A stretch of DNA of 48,969 nucleotides from Tenacibaculum agarivorans. Its GTDB lineage: Bacteria > Bacteroidota > Bacteroidia > Flavobacteriales > Flavobacteriaceae. The translations under genes and the position numbers were made by a program. Below are positions 9,158 to 17,142 of this stretch, piece by piece (the first letter of the stretch is position 1; every line of letters starts with the position of its first letter). The notes below the pieces were generated by a model. That model saw nothing but the letters and a program-made list of their open reading frames with translations. It ran no database searches and was not told where the DNA came from. The DNA is taken from positions 1-48,969 of the forward strand of contig NZ_MSMP01000036.1 in assembly GCF_001936575.1 (NCBI RefSeq), given 5' to 3'.

Positions 9158-9201
9158 TTCGAATAGACTGTCTTTGAAAAATTGAAGACAGTCTATTTGA
9201 A
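9158..9201 (+). terminator. Strong hairpin terminator after GH82
   Basis: A 13-bp perfect stem (AATAGACTGTCTT / AAGACAGTCTATT) extends to 17 bp with one G:U pair and is followed by ATTTTG. It lies 17 bases after the GH82 stop and before the next start, so the beta-helix genes probably have their own promoter or depend on readthrough. Confidence 0.75.
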
Positions 9202-9260
9202 TTTTGAAATATGAATTTATAAATCACGTTATTAATTTGAAATCAAATCATCTCCTAATT

Positions 9261-11021
9261 ATGAAAACTAAAAAATCAACCGAATATCTAATAGTTTTTC
9301 TATTTATAATATGTAATACTAATTTGTTAAAGGCACAATTGAGAGTCGGTGATCCTGGAGTAACATTTAATACCAATTTAATCAATCAAAATAAAGCTGA
9401 ATATCCACAAATAGAAAAATGGGTTACGGCTGGAGTTCGAGGAGGAATTCCTTTAAAAGAAAATTTAGTTATTCAACGTACAATTGAAGGAGGTACAAGT
9501 ATAGATGCAATTAATGAAGCCATTCGAGATGTTAGTAGAATGGGAAATAAAAAGAACACCATTCTAATTAAGAAAGGAACTTACATTGTTAACAAAAAGA
9601 TTGTTATGAAAAGTAATGTGAGTTTAATAGGTGAAAGTAGAGGAGAGACCATCTTTGAAATGCATGAAGATTTTGATGATAAAGCGTTCAATTTTGAAAG
9701 AAATACAAAATATTCAGGGTTATATAACATGACTATAAGGGGAAGTAAGAAGTGGGGAGATTCAAGTGGTTTTCCAAAATTTACATGGAATACTAGTAAT
9801 TCAGCCAATGATGAATTGAATGGTAGTGATAATATTCTTGTTTTTTTCAAAGAAAGTTCAGATTGTTGGTTAGATGATGTCAACTTAATAAATGCTGGAC
9901 GTGACCCGATGCGATGTAATGCTAAGCATAACACTTTTAGAGGATTAATTGTAGATGGAGCATTTAGCAAATCAGGAGGAGCACAAGGGTATTTTTTCAT
10001 TCAAAAAGGATACAATCTAATCACAGGTTGTCAAATGACTCATTTGCGTCATTTTTCATTACAAGGATCAGGAGTGGAGTATAATGTAGTTTATGATAAT
10101 GAAATCAAACAAGAAATTAGTTTTCACACTGGAGATGATGGAAATAACCTAATAGAAAAAAATAAGGTTGTTTTACCAAAAGATATGTCTGGATCAAACT
10201 CATCAGCTTCTAGAAGTCCAGACTATTTTTCAATTATGGGACCTTGGTCTTCACAACATCAAAATTCTGCAAGAGACAACTTTCTTTTAAACAATTCAAC
10301 TTTAGAATTGCAGCACAATGGGGCATCACCGTTTTCGAGAATTAATAAGGTGTACTACGGACCACTGAAAGTCAAACCTGTAGATCATTCTACAAACTTT
10401 AAGGTAGATGAGTCAAAATACCCAACACCAGTAGGAAATACATTGTATCCTGTTATGGTTTCGCAACCATCAGTTGTAGCTACTGAAGATTTTGAACCAT
10501 ATTTTGTGATCTTAAAAAACAATCAACAGTTTAATATAGGAGATCATTTGGTGGCTACAGTAGACGCATCAGCAAAAGTAGAAGAGGTGAGTTTATTTTA
10601 TGATGGTACATTAATAAGTACACAAAATTCAACTCCCTATAGTTGGAATAAAAATAGCCAGTTTTTAGGTAGTTTAGAACAGGGAAATCATGAGTTAAAA
10701 GCTATAATCAAAGGCTTAGATGGTGCAACTAAAATGATTTCAATAATGATAAGAGTTGGTTCTTCATCAACATTAAGTACAGATGATATTATTAATCAAG
10801 CTAAGAATACTTTCACAGTATATCCAAATCCATTTATAGATCAAATTACATTAGAAAATGCAGAACAAGATGAAGTGGTAAGTGTGTATAGCATGGAAGG
10901 AAAACTTATTCAAAAAAATAAAATAGAAGCTTCAGGAAATTTACATCTGAATAAGAAACTCAAAACAGGTATATATTTTCTTATATACAAGCAAAAAGCA
11001 TATAAACTAATTAAAAAATAA
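9261..11021 (+). CDS. T9SS-secreted beta-helix protein 1, unclassified, with Ig-like domain
   Basis: The 586-residue protein starts at MKTKKSTEYLIVFLF; the in-frame ATG at 9204 overlaps the terminator and would precede the signal peptide by 19 residues, so 9261 is preferred. After the AQ cleavage site comes LRVGDPGVTF and a GGIPL motif, then a pectate-lyase-like right-handed beta-helix (about 60-370) with NTFRG, LRHFSLQ (His near residue 263) and HTGDDGNNLIE. An Ig-like domain follows (about 410-500), then a type A T9SS tail (VYPNPF to KLIKK). It is paralogous to the next gene. I cannot place it in a CAZy family. Context between GH82 and DauB/DauA-like genes suggests action on or binding of carrageenan. 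Carrageenan lacks uronic acid, so a lyase mechanism is unlikely. Confidence 0.8.
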   Translation: MKTKKSTEYLIVFLFIICNTNLLKAQLRVGDPGVTFNTNLINQNKAEYPQIEKWVTAGVRGGIPLKENLVIQRTIEGGTSIDAINEAIRDVSRMGNKKNTILIKKGTYIVNKKIVMKSNVSLIGESRGETIFEMHEDFDDKAFNFERNTKYSGLYNMTIRGSKKWGDSSGFPKFTWNTSNSANDELNGSDNILVFFKESSDCWLDDVNLINAGRDPMRCNAKHNTFRGLIVDGAFSKSGGAQGYFFIQKGYNLITGCQMTHLRHFSLQGSGVEYNVVYDNEIKQEISFHTGDDGNNLIEKNKVVLPKDMSGSNSSASRSPDYFSIMGPWSSQHQNSARDNFLLNNSTLELQHNGASPFSRINKVYYGPLKVKPVDHSTNFKVDESKYPTPVGNTLYPVMVSQPSVVATEDFEPYFVILKNNQQFNIGDHLVATVDASAKVEEVSLFYDGTLISTQNSTPYSWNKNSQFLGSLEQGNHELKAIIKGLDGATKMISIMIRVGSSSTLSTDDIINQAKNTFTVYPNPFIDQITLENAEQDEVVSVYSMEGKLIQKNKIEASGNLHLNKKLKTGIYFLIYKQKAYKLIKK

Positions 11022-11073
11022 TCCCATTAATTGAGTAGTATACCTTACTATCAAAACGTATAATCTCCAAATT

Positions 11074-12489
11074 ATGAAAATCAAAAAATCAATTAAATAC
11101 ATTACTATTTTTTTATTTGTAGTAAGTAATGTTATTACGTTAACAGCACAATTAAATATAGGTGATCCAGGTGTAACATTTGATAATACTAAAAATGATC
11201 CTAAGTATCCATTTATGCAAGAATGGCAAAAGTCAGGGGTAGAGGGAGGAGTTCCGCTTCGTAATTCAATACCTATAAAGAAAGAACTAAACCCCACAAA
11301 TTCTGACGGATTACAAAATGCTATTGACAACTTAAATACAAATGGAGAACCAAGTGTAATTCTATTAAAAAATGGAACATACACTATTGATAAAACAATT
11401 CAATTAAAATCAAATGTGGTTCTACGAGGAGAAAGTAGAGAAAATGTAAAACTAAATGTCACTATTCGTTACCAAAGACAACGTTTTGAACATAAAGGAG
11501 CCTTAGTATTAGATGATGTAGAATATGTGGGAATAGAAAACTTAACTATGGAGTATATTCCAGAAAAAGCAATTACGATTTATGACGATAGAAATGTGGA
11601 TAGAAATAAATGGTGTGGAGATCGTTGTTTTGGTAATGATCCTGATGGAATTAAAAATATGTATGTAAGTTTTGTGATGATAGAAAAAAAGAGTGAAAAT
11701 TGTTGGATAGATAGTTGTACACTTAAAAATTCAGGTAGTAACCCAATTAATATTAATGGAAACCATAATACGTTTAGAAATAATTTTGTAGATGCTGCTT
11801 ACAACAAAGGAGGTGGAGGAGCTGCTTACTATGCAATTAATGGAGATTATAATCTTATTGTTAACGAGAGAGTAAGAAGAATTCGTCATTTCGCTATTCA
11901 GGTTGGCGCTAAATATAATGTTGTTTATGATTGTGATTTTGAAGTTGATATTAACTTTCACAATGGAGACGACGGATTTAACTTAATTGAAAATAATAAA
12001 ATAAAAAGTGAACAATGGAGATCTTGGGGAGCTTTCGCAAGTGGAGGAAGTCAATTCGGACACAAATCTCCTGGAAAAAACAATATTATTTTTAATAATG
12101 AAGTCAGTGGTAAAAATAATTCAGAAAGATTCAGTAGCGTAACAAAAGTTTTTGTTTTTGATCAATATAGTAATCCTAGAGAATTATCACCAAACCCACC
12201 AAGTGGAGGAACTTTTTATCCTGTTGTTCTTGATGTAACTACTTTAAGTACTGAAGATTTAGTAAAAGATACCACTGTAAAAATATACCCTAACCCTTTC
12301 ACAGCAGAGTTTACAGTAAAAAACATGGAAGAAAATAGTGTAGTCCAAGTTTTTTCAATAAACGGACGACTTATCGTTGAGAAAAAGATTGAAGAAGGAA
12401 ATAAAATTGATTTAGGAAATGAATTACGAAGTAGAGGAATTTATTTTTTACGCTATAATAGCCAAACATTTAAAATAGTTAAAGAGTAG
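11074..12489 (+). CDS. T9SS-secreted beta-helix protein 2, paralogue of the preceding gene
   Basis: The 471-residue protein has a signal peptide (MKIKKSIKYITIFLFVVS to TAQ), the same N-terminal motif (LNIGDPGVTF, GVPL) and the same helix core with HNTFR, IRHFAIQ (His near 271) and HNGDDGFNLIE, then a type A T9SS tail (IYPNPFTAEFTV to KIVKE). It lacks the Ig-like domain of its neighbour. It is 52 bases downstream, and the bases just before both ATGs are nearly the same (TCTCC-AATTATGAAAA), which points to a tandem duplication that included the leader. Function is unknown. The shared His, Asp and Asn positions along the helix are candidates for an active or binding site. Confidence 0.8.
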   Translation: MKIKKSIKYITIFLFVVSNVITLTAQLNIGDPGVTFDNTKNDPKYPFMQEWQKSGVEGGVPLRNSIPIKKELNPTNSDGLQNAIDNLNTNGEPSVILLKNGTYTIDKTIQLKSNVVLRGESRENVKLNVTIRYQRQRFEHKGALVLDDVEYVGIENLTMEYIPEKAITIYDDRNVDRNKWCGDRCFGNDPDGIKNMYVSFVMIEKKSENCWIDSCTLKNSGSNPININGNHNTFRNNFVDAAYNKGGGGAAYYAINGDYNLIVNERVRRIRHFAIQVGAKYNVVYDCDFEVDINFHNGDDGFNLIENNKIKSEQWRSWGAFASGGSQFGHKSPGKNNIIFNNEVSGKNNSERFSSVTKVFVFDQYSNPRELSPNPPSGGTFYPVVLDVTTLSTEDLVKDTTVKIYPNPFTAEFTVKNMEENSVVQVFSINGRLIVEKKIEEGNKIDLGNELRSRGIYFLRYNSQTFKIVKE

Positions 12490-12586
12490 TTTTCTATTTA
12501 AAATCTTAGATAATTAAGTTATATTCAAGGGTAATATTTGACCTGTATAAGATAAATATGATCTTAAAAAGAGCGAAGTGAATTAT

Positions 12587-12594
12587 TAGCTTTG
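12587..12594 (+). promoter_or_regulatory. Bacteroidota -7 element upstream of the DauB-like gene
   Basis: TAGCTTTG is an exact TANNTTTG match 26 bases before the ATG at 12621, giving a plausible short leader. No good -33 TTTG is seen at the normal distance. It suggests the two anhydrogalactose genes can be transcribed apart from the beta-helix genes. Confidence 0.5.
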
Positions 12595-12620
12595 TTTACT
12601 TTCACTTAATTTATTTAAAT

Positions 12621-13772
12621 ATGACAATTGAAAAAATAGAAACTTTTATACTTAAAGATAAATTGTCAAACAGTTTTTATTTCTCACAATGGGAGTATTC
12701 AGAGCGATGTATATGTGTAGTTAAAATAACAGCATCTAATGGGCAGTACGGTTGGGGTGAAGGTTACGGACCGGCTCATATTCTAAAAGCAGGAGTAGAT
12801 TTTTTAAAAGATCATATCGTAGGAAAAAATCCATTAGAAAATGAAGTGATATGGAACCATCTCTATCGTAAAACGTTAGATTATGCCAGACGAGGAGTGT
12901 TGGTAGCATCTATAAGTGCTATAGATATTGCATTATGGGATTTGAAAGGAAAAATATTAAATCTACCTGTATCTACCTTATTAGGTGGAGCTTTCAGGGA
13001 TAAAATAAAACCCTATGCGACAGGTTTATATTTTATGGACCCTGATAATCCATCTAAACATTTTAAGAAAGAAGCTGAAACTTATGTAAAACAAGGCTTT
13101 AAAGCGATTAAAATGAAAGTAGGGTTGGGGATTGAAGAAGATTATAAAAATATTAAAATGATAAGAGACATTATTGGTGATGACATACAATTAATGGTGG
13201 ACTCTAATCACGCATATAGTTTAAGAGAAGCTATACTATTAGCTCAAAAGATAGAGCCTTTTAATATTAGCTGGTTTGAAGAGCCAATTTCTCCAGAATT
13301 TTATAAACAATATAAAGAATTAAGAAGTAAAACATCAATACCAATATCAGGTGGTGAATGTGAATACTTGCGTTATGGTTTTCATCAATTATTCCGTAAC
13401 AATTCAGTAGATATTGTACAGCCTGATATTTGTGCTGCAGGAGGATTAACAGAAGCTAAAAGGATTGCAGCTTTGGCAAGTACTTATGGAGTAGATGTGA
13501 TACCACATACTTGGGGAACAGCTATTGGGATTCATGTAGCATTGCATTTTATTGCGAATCTTGAGCATATCCCTGGTCGTATGAAATCCCCAGATTTCTT
13601 AATTGAATATGATCAAACAGAGAATGGTTTAAGAGAACGTTTAACATATCCAAAAATCAAAATGGTGGATGGTATGATTGAAGTTCCTAAAAGACCTGGT
13701 TTAGGTATAGAGGTAGATGAAGATGTGTTGTTAGAATATGCACTATCTGATGAAGAAATAAATGTCCTTTAA
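12621..13772 (+). CDS. dauB: Enolase-superfamily sugar acid enzyme, probable 3,6-anhydro-D-galactonate cycloisomerase
   Basis: The 383-residue cytoplasmic protein belongs to the mandelate racemase/muconate lactonizing group. The KxK motif is K164/K166. Metal ligands are D194, E220 and E246, spaced 26 residues apart, and the barrel-end His is H296 (IPHTWG). In carrageenan degraders this family converts 3,6-anhydro-D-galactonate to 2-keto-3-deoxy-D-galactonate. The alternative is a D-galactonate dehydratase giving the same product; the following dehydrogenase and the carrageenase context favour the cycloisomerase. Its stop overlaps the longest reading of the next gene by 11 bases, so the two are translationally close. 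The matching kinase and aldolase are encoded about 20 kb away on the minus strand. Confidence 0.75.
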   Translation: MTIEKIETFILKDKLSNSFYFSQWEYSERCICVVKITASNGQYGWGEGYGPAHILKAGVDFLKDHIVGKNPLENEVIWNHLYRKTLDYARRGVLVASISAIDIALWDLKGKILNLPVSTLLGGAFRDKIKPYATGLYFMDPDNPSKHFKKEAETYVKQGFKAIKMKVGLGIEEDYKNIKMIRDIIGDDIQLMVDSNHAYSLREAILLAQKIEPFNISWFEEPISPEFYKQYKELRSKTSIPISGGECEYLRYGFHQLFRNNSVDIVQPDICAAGGLTEAKRIAALASTYGVDVIPHTWGTAIGIHVALHFIANLEHIPGRMKSPDFLIEYDQTENGLRERLTYPKIKMVDGMIEVPKRPGLGIEVDEDVLLEYALSDEEINVL

Positions 13773-15240
13773 TAGTAATAAAATGAAGATTAAAAATTAC
13801 GGATATAAAAAAATGTACATTAATGGCGAGTTAGTTGATGCCATTAGTGGAGAACGTAGTAATGTTATTAGTCCTGCCACTGGTGAAGTTATTGCTGAAA
13901 TAGCAAAAGCAGGTAAAGAAGATGCTGAAAAAGTATTAAAAGCAGCTCAAAAAGGTTTTAAATATTGGTCTAGTTTATCTCTTGAAGAGAGAACAGGATG
14001 GATGAATAAATTAAGAACAGCAATATTAGAAAAACAAGAAGAGTTGCGTACAGCCATGGTATATGAAATGGGAAAAACCTATGGTGGAGGACAAGAGGAT
14101 ATTGATAGGCTGGTTGAAGCTTTAGAATGGTATCCTGCTGCAATGAAGAACACGAGAGAGGAACTAATCCCTGATTATGAAAATACGCATACGCATAAAA
14201 TGATTTCTAGACCGGCTGGTGTTGTTGTTGCATATTTAGCTTGGAATTTTCCTATTTTAAATATTGGATATAAGATTGGACCAGTATTAGCTTCTGGTTG
14301 TTCTTTAATTATTAAACCATCAGAGATTTCGCCATTATCAGCTTATCTTATCGGTGAAATTTTGCATGAAATTAATTTCCCTCCAGGAGTTGTCAATATT
14401 ATAGAAGGTCCAAGTGAGATCGTAGCTACAACCATGACTTCAAGTACAATTCCAGCTGTAATTACAATGATAGGTTCTACTGCTACAGCAAAGAAAATTA
14501 TAGCGGAAAGTACCACATCAATCAAAAGATTTGGTTTAGAGTTAGGCGGAAATGCTCCGTTTATAGTTTTCGAAGATGCTGATTTTGACAAAGCACTAGA
14601 TTTAGCAATAGCACTTCGATTTGGAAATAGTGGACAAGTTTGTGTTGCAGCAAATAGAATTTTTATTCATAAAACTATTTATGATAAGTTTGTAAAGGCA
14701 TATGTTCAGAGAGCTTCAGAATTGAAAATTGGTCTAGGAACAAAAGACAAACCAGATGTATTTATGGGGCCAATGGCTAGCCGTAAAGGAAGAGATAGAA
14801 TGTTTACATTAATCAATGATGCTGTTGATAAAGGGGCTACATTAGAATTTGGAGGAGAAATACCAAAAGATTTACCAGAAGGAGGTAATTGGTTAGAACC
14901 AACTGTAGTGTCAGGGATATCAACAGATATGAAAATGTTTAGAGAAGAAATTTTTGGACCTGTAGCTGGGATAATGAGCTTTGAAACAGATGAAGAAGTT
15001 TTAGCATTAGCAAACGATACAGAATATGGATTAGCATCTTATATTTTTACTAACAACCATAAAAGAATAGCAAAATTTACAGAGGAACTTGATTTTGGTG
15101 AAGTTCAAATTAATGGAGTTAAATATGCTATTTATTTACCTCATGGAGGATTTAAAGAAAGTGGAATCGGTCATGATTGTTCACACTTAGCTTTAGAAGA
15201 TTATCTAGTTAAAAAACGAGTATCTACAGCGATAAATTAA
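13762..15240 (+). CDS. dauA: Aldehyde dehydrogenase, probable 3,6-anhydro-D-galactose dehydrogenase
   Basis: The 492-residue protein is a full-length NAD(P)-dependent aldehyde dehydrogenase with catalytic Glu260 (LELGGNAP) and Cys294 (GQVCVAANR). In Zobellia-type carrageenan loci such an enzyme oxidises 3,6-anhydro-D-galactose to the aldonate used by the DauB cycloisomerase, and the adjacent gene is just that enzyme type. The start may be ATG 13762, which overlaps the upstream gene by 11 bases, or ATG 13783, which gives an N-terminus closer to family norm (MKIKNYGYKKMYINGEL). ALDH substrate range cannot be read from sequence, so the assignment depends on context. Confidence 0.75.
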   Translation: MSFNSNKMKIKNYGYKKMYINGELVDAISGERSNVISPATGEVIAEIAKAGKEDAEKVLKAAQKGFKYWSSLSLEERTGWMNKLRTAILEKQEELRTAMVYEMGKTYGGGQEDIDRLVEALEWYPAAMKNTREELIPDYENTHTHKMISRPAGVVVAYLAWNFPILNIGYKIGPVLASGCSLIIKPSEISPLSAYLIGEILHEINFPPGVVNIIEGPSEIVATTMTSSTIPAVITMIGSTATAKKIIAESTTSIKRFGLELGGNAPFIVFEDADFDKALDLAIALRFGNSGQVCVAANRIFIHKTIYDKFVKAYVQRASELKIGLGTKDKPDVFMGPMASRKGRDRMFTLINDAVDKGATLEFGGEIPKDLPEGGNWLEPTVVSGISTDMKMFREEIFGPVAGIMSFETDEEVLALANDTEYGLASYIFTNNHKRIAKFTEELDFGEVQINGVKYAIYLPHGGFKESGIGHDCSHLALEDYLVKKRVSTAIN

Positions 15241-15280
15241 AAAACAAAGCGCAATTTTGTGTAAGTAAATTTGGTAGCGA

Positions 15281-15313
15281 TAAACCCCGTTTAATATATT
15301 TAAACGGGGTTTA
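15281..15313. terminator. Bidirectional hairpin terminator
   Basis: A perfect 13-bp stem (TAAACCCCGTTTA / TAAACGGGGTTTA) with a 7-base loop and A/T flanks lies between the convergent dauA-like and sulfatase genes. It can serve both strands. Confidence 0.85.
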
Positions 15314-15341
15314 TTATTCCATATGATAAAAAACTTGTTGA

Positions 15342-17009
15342 TTACTGAGCTAAATTTCCCTTCCAACCTTTATTAAATTGTTCTACCAAATTTTTTGTTA
15401 ATTTGGGTTGTTGATCAGCTATGTTCATGGTTTCGTTTGGGTCATTGCTATGATCATATAATTCTAGGAAGATAGGTGCTGCTTTTGGATCTCTATAATC
15501 TTTCCAAACAATCAATCGATGTTTCTTTGTTCGCATTGCGTATCCCATTAAATACTTTTCAAACAACTCTCTATTCCACTTAGTTTTTTGTTGTTGTTTT
15601 ATACGTTCCTCAACTTCTTCTATCAGAGGACCAAAGTAGGTTTCTCTCATCCCTTTAGAAAGAGGATTTGCAGCCCATTCTCGAAGTGCAGGAGATGGAA
15701 ATTGAGAGAAAGCTGCAGTTTTCCATTGTTTAGTGGGTTGATCTAACAAAGGTTTAAAACTTTGTCCTTCTAAATGCTTAGGTAAAGGTAATCCAGCCAG
15801 TTCAGCTAAAGTAGGATACATATCGACTAATTCAACTAGAGCGTCTGTTTTCTTACCTCTTATTTGAGTACTCATTTCAGGTGTAGAAATAATTAAAGGA
15901 ACTCGAGTAGAGATTTCATAATTTGTAGCTTTACCCCAAATTCCCATTTCTCCAAGGTGCCAACCGTGGTCACTCCATAAAATAATAATAGTATTATCTC
16001 TTAAACCTTGTTCATCAATTGCATCAATCAATTTACCTATTTGAGCATCTATATAACTAATAGAGGCCAAGTATGCATGTTTTAATGTTTTTGCTAAATC
16101 ATCTTCTATTGGCCCTTTTTTAGGGATTCCAAACCTTGCTCTTAGCTCAAATGAAGGGTGTAAACCCATTGCAGCTCCGTTGGTTGGAGCTTTATCTTGA
16201 GTAGTTAATTTGATTTTAGAAGGATCATAGAGATCCCAATACTTTTTAGGAGCTAACCAATCCAAATGTGGTTTTTTCATTCCCATACCTAAAAAGAAAG
16301 GTTTATCAGGATTTTTCTCTTGTAAATCTTTTAAAGTAGCAATGGCTAACTCAGCATTATATCCATCTTCATAAAATGTATCAGGGACATCTGCTTTTTC
16401 ATAAGCAGGGCCTTTACCTAAACCATTACGAGGTGCATTTTTGCCATACTTAGCAATAACATCAGCTCTATTTTGTTTAAACATCTGTTGATTTTCAGCT
16501 AAAGCAAAACCTCCAGGTGTATTTTCTCTTTTAATAGTCATTTTATCATGAGCAGGTGTTCTACTCCATGAAATATCTAAATCAGCAAAAGAAGGCTTAT
16601 GGAATATTTTTCCAGTATGGACTGTTTCATATCCATTATTTTTAAAGTGTTGAGGTAATGTAACTATATCTGGATTGGCATCTCTAAAGTAAGTGAAGTT
16701 TTCAATAACCTTAATACTTTCTGGTCTGGCTCCTGTCATTAAACTAGCTCTAGATGGACTACAGATGGCTTCTTGACAATAAGCTTTATTAAATGTCAAT
16801 CCTGAAGATGCTAACTTATCTATGTTAGGGGTAATTGCAATATCAGAGTCATAGCATCCCAGTTCTGGACGTAGATCATCTACCGCGATAAAAACAATAT
16901 TAGGTTTGACTTTCTTTTTAGTAATAGTAGGTTTATCCTTTGATTTGCAACTAAACAAACCAAAAATTAGGAGGATAAGTATTTGGTATATTTTGATACT
17001 GTATTTCAT
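15342..17009 (-). CDS. S1 sulfatase, iduronate-2-sulfatase-like (S1_7-type), lipoprotein
   Basis: The 555-residue protein has a lipoprotein signal (LIFGLFSC) and the formylglycine motif CSPSR at C83, followed by ASLMTG. The N-terminal metal-binding pair lies in AVDDLRPE, and WSDHGWHLGE appears in the second half. The overall pattern (ITPNIDKLASSGLTF, GKIFH) resembles iduronate-2-sulfatase-type members, SulfAtlas subfamily S1_7, one of the subfamilies found in carrageenan loci. It should remove an ester sulfate from carrageenan oligosaccharides, probably in the periplasm. The Cys needs conversion to formylglycine by a maturation enzyme not seen in the window. It follows SusD on the same strand after a hairpin. 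The exact sulfate position is unknown. Confidence 0.85.
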   Translation of the reverse strand: MKYSIKIYQILILLIFGLFSCKSKDKPTITKKKVKPNIVFIAVDDLRPELGCYDSDIAITPNIDKLASSGLTFNKAYCQEAICSPSRASLMTGARPESIKVIENFTYFRDANPDIVTLPQHFKNNGYETVHTGKIFHKPSFADLDISWSRTPAHDKMTIKRENTPGGFALAENQQMFKQNRADVIAKYGKNAPRNGLGKGPAYEKADVPDTFYEDGYNAELAIATLKDLQEKNPDKPFFLGMGMKKPHLDWLAPKKYWDLYDPSKIKLTTQDKAPTNGAAMGLHPSFELRARFGIPKKGPIEDDLAKTLKHAYLASISYIDAQIGKLIDAIDEQGLRDNTIIILWSDHGWHLGEMGIWGKATNYEISTRVPLIISTPEMSTQIRGKKTDALVELVDMYPTLAELAGLPLPKHLEGQSFKPLLDQPTKQWKTAAFSQFPSPALREWAANPLSKGMRETYFGPLIEEVEERIKQQQKTKWNRELFEKYLMGYAMRTKKHRLIVWKDYRDPKAAPIFLELYDHSNDPNETMNIADQQPKLTKNLVEQFNKGWKGNLAQ

Positions 17010-17064
17010 TGATTTAAAATGATAAGTTTTTATATAAGCTTGGTTAGCTATTTCTTTTAAATAA

Positions 17065-17092
17065 GTAATACCGAGACTAGCCTCGGTATTAC
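17065..17092 (-). terminator. Hairpin between susD and the sulfatase gene
   Basis: A perfect 11-bp stem (GTAATACCGAG / CTCGGTATTAC) with a 6-base loop lies downstream of susD on the minus strand. Only a loose T-rich stretch follows, so it may attenuate rather than end transcription into the sulfatase gene. Confidence 0.55.
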
Positions 17093-17142
17093 CTAATTAG
17101 TAAATAATATAATTCAAATAATCTACAAAAGTGTTTATTGTT

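Noticed and set aside
9204..9260. Upstream start of the first beta-helix gene
   Set aside because: It would add 19 residues ahead of a good signal peptide and begin right beside the GH82 terminator.
9261..12489. Beta-helix pair considered as extra GH82 iota-carrageenases
   Set aside because: They lack the E-x-D catalytic pair and the Gln spaced 23 residues before it that are clear in the 7588-9141 protein.
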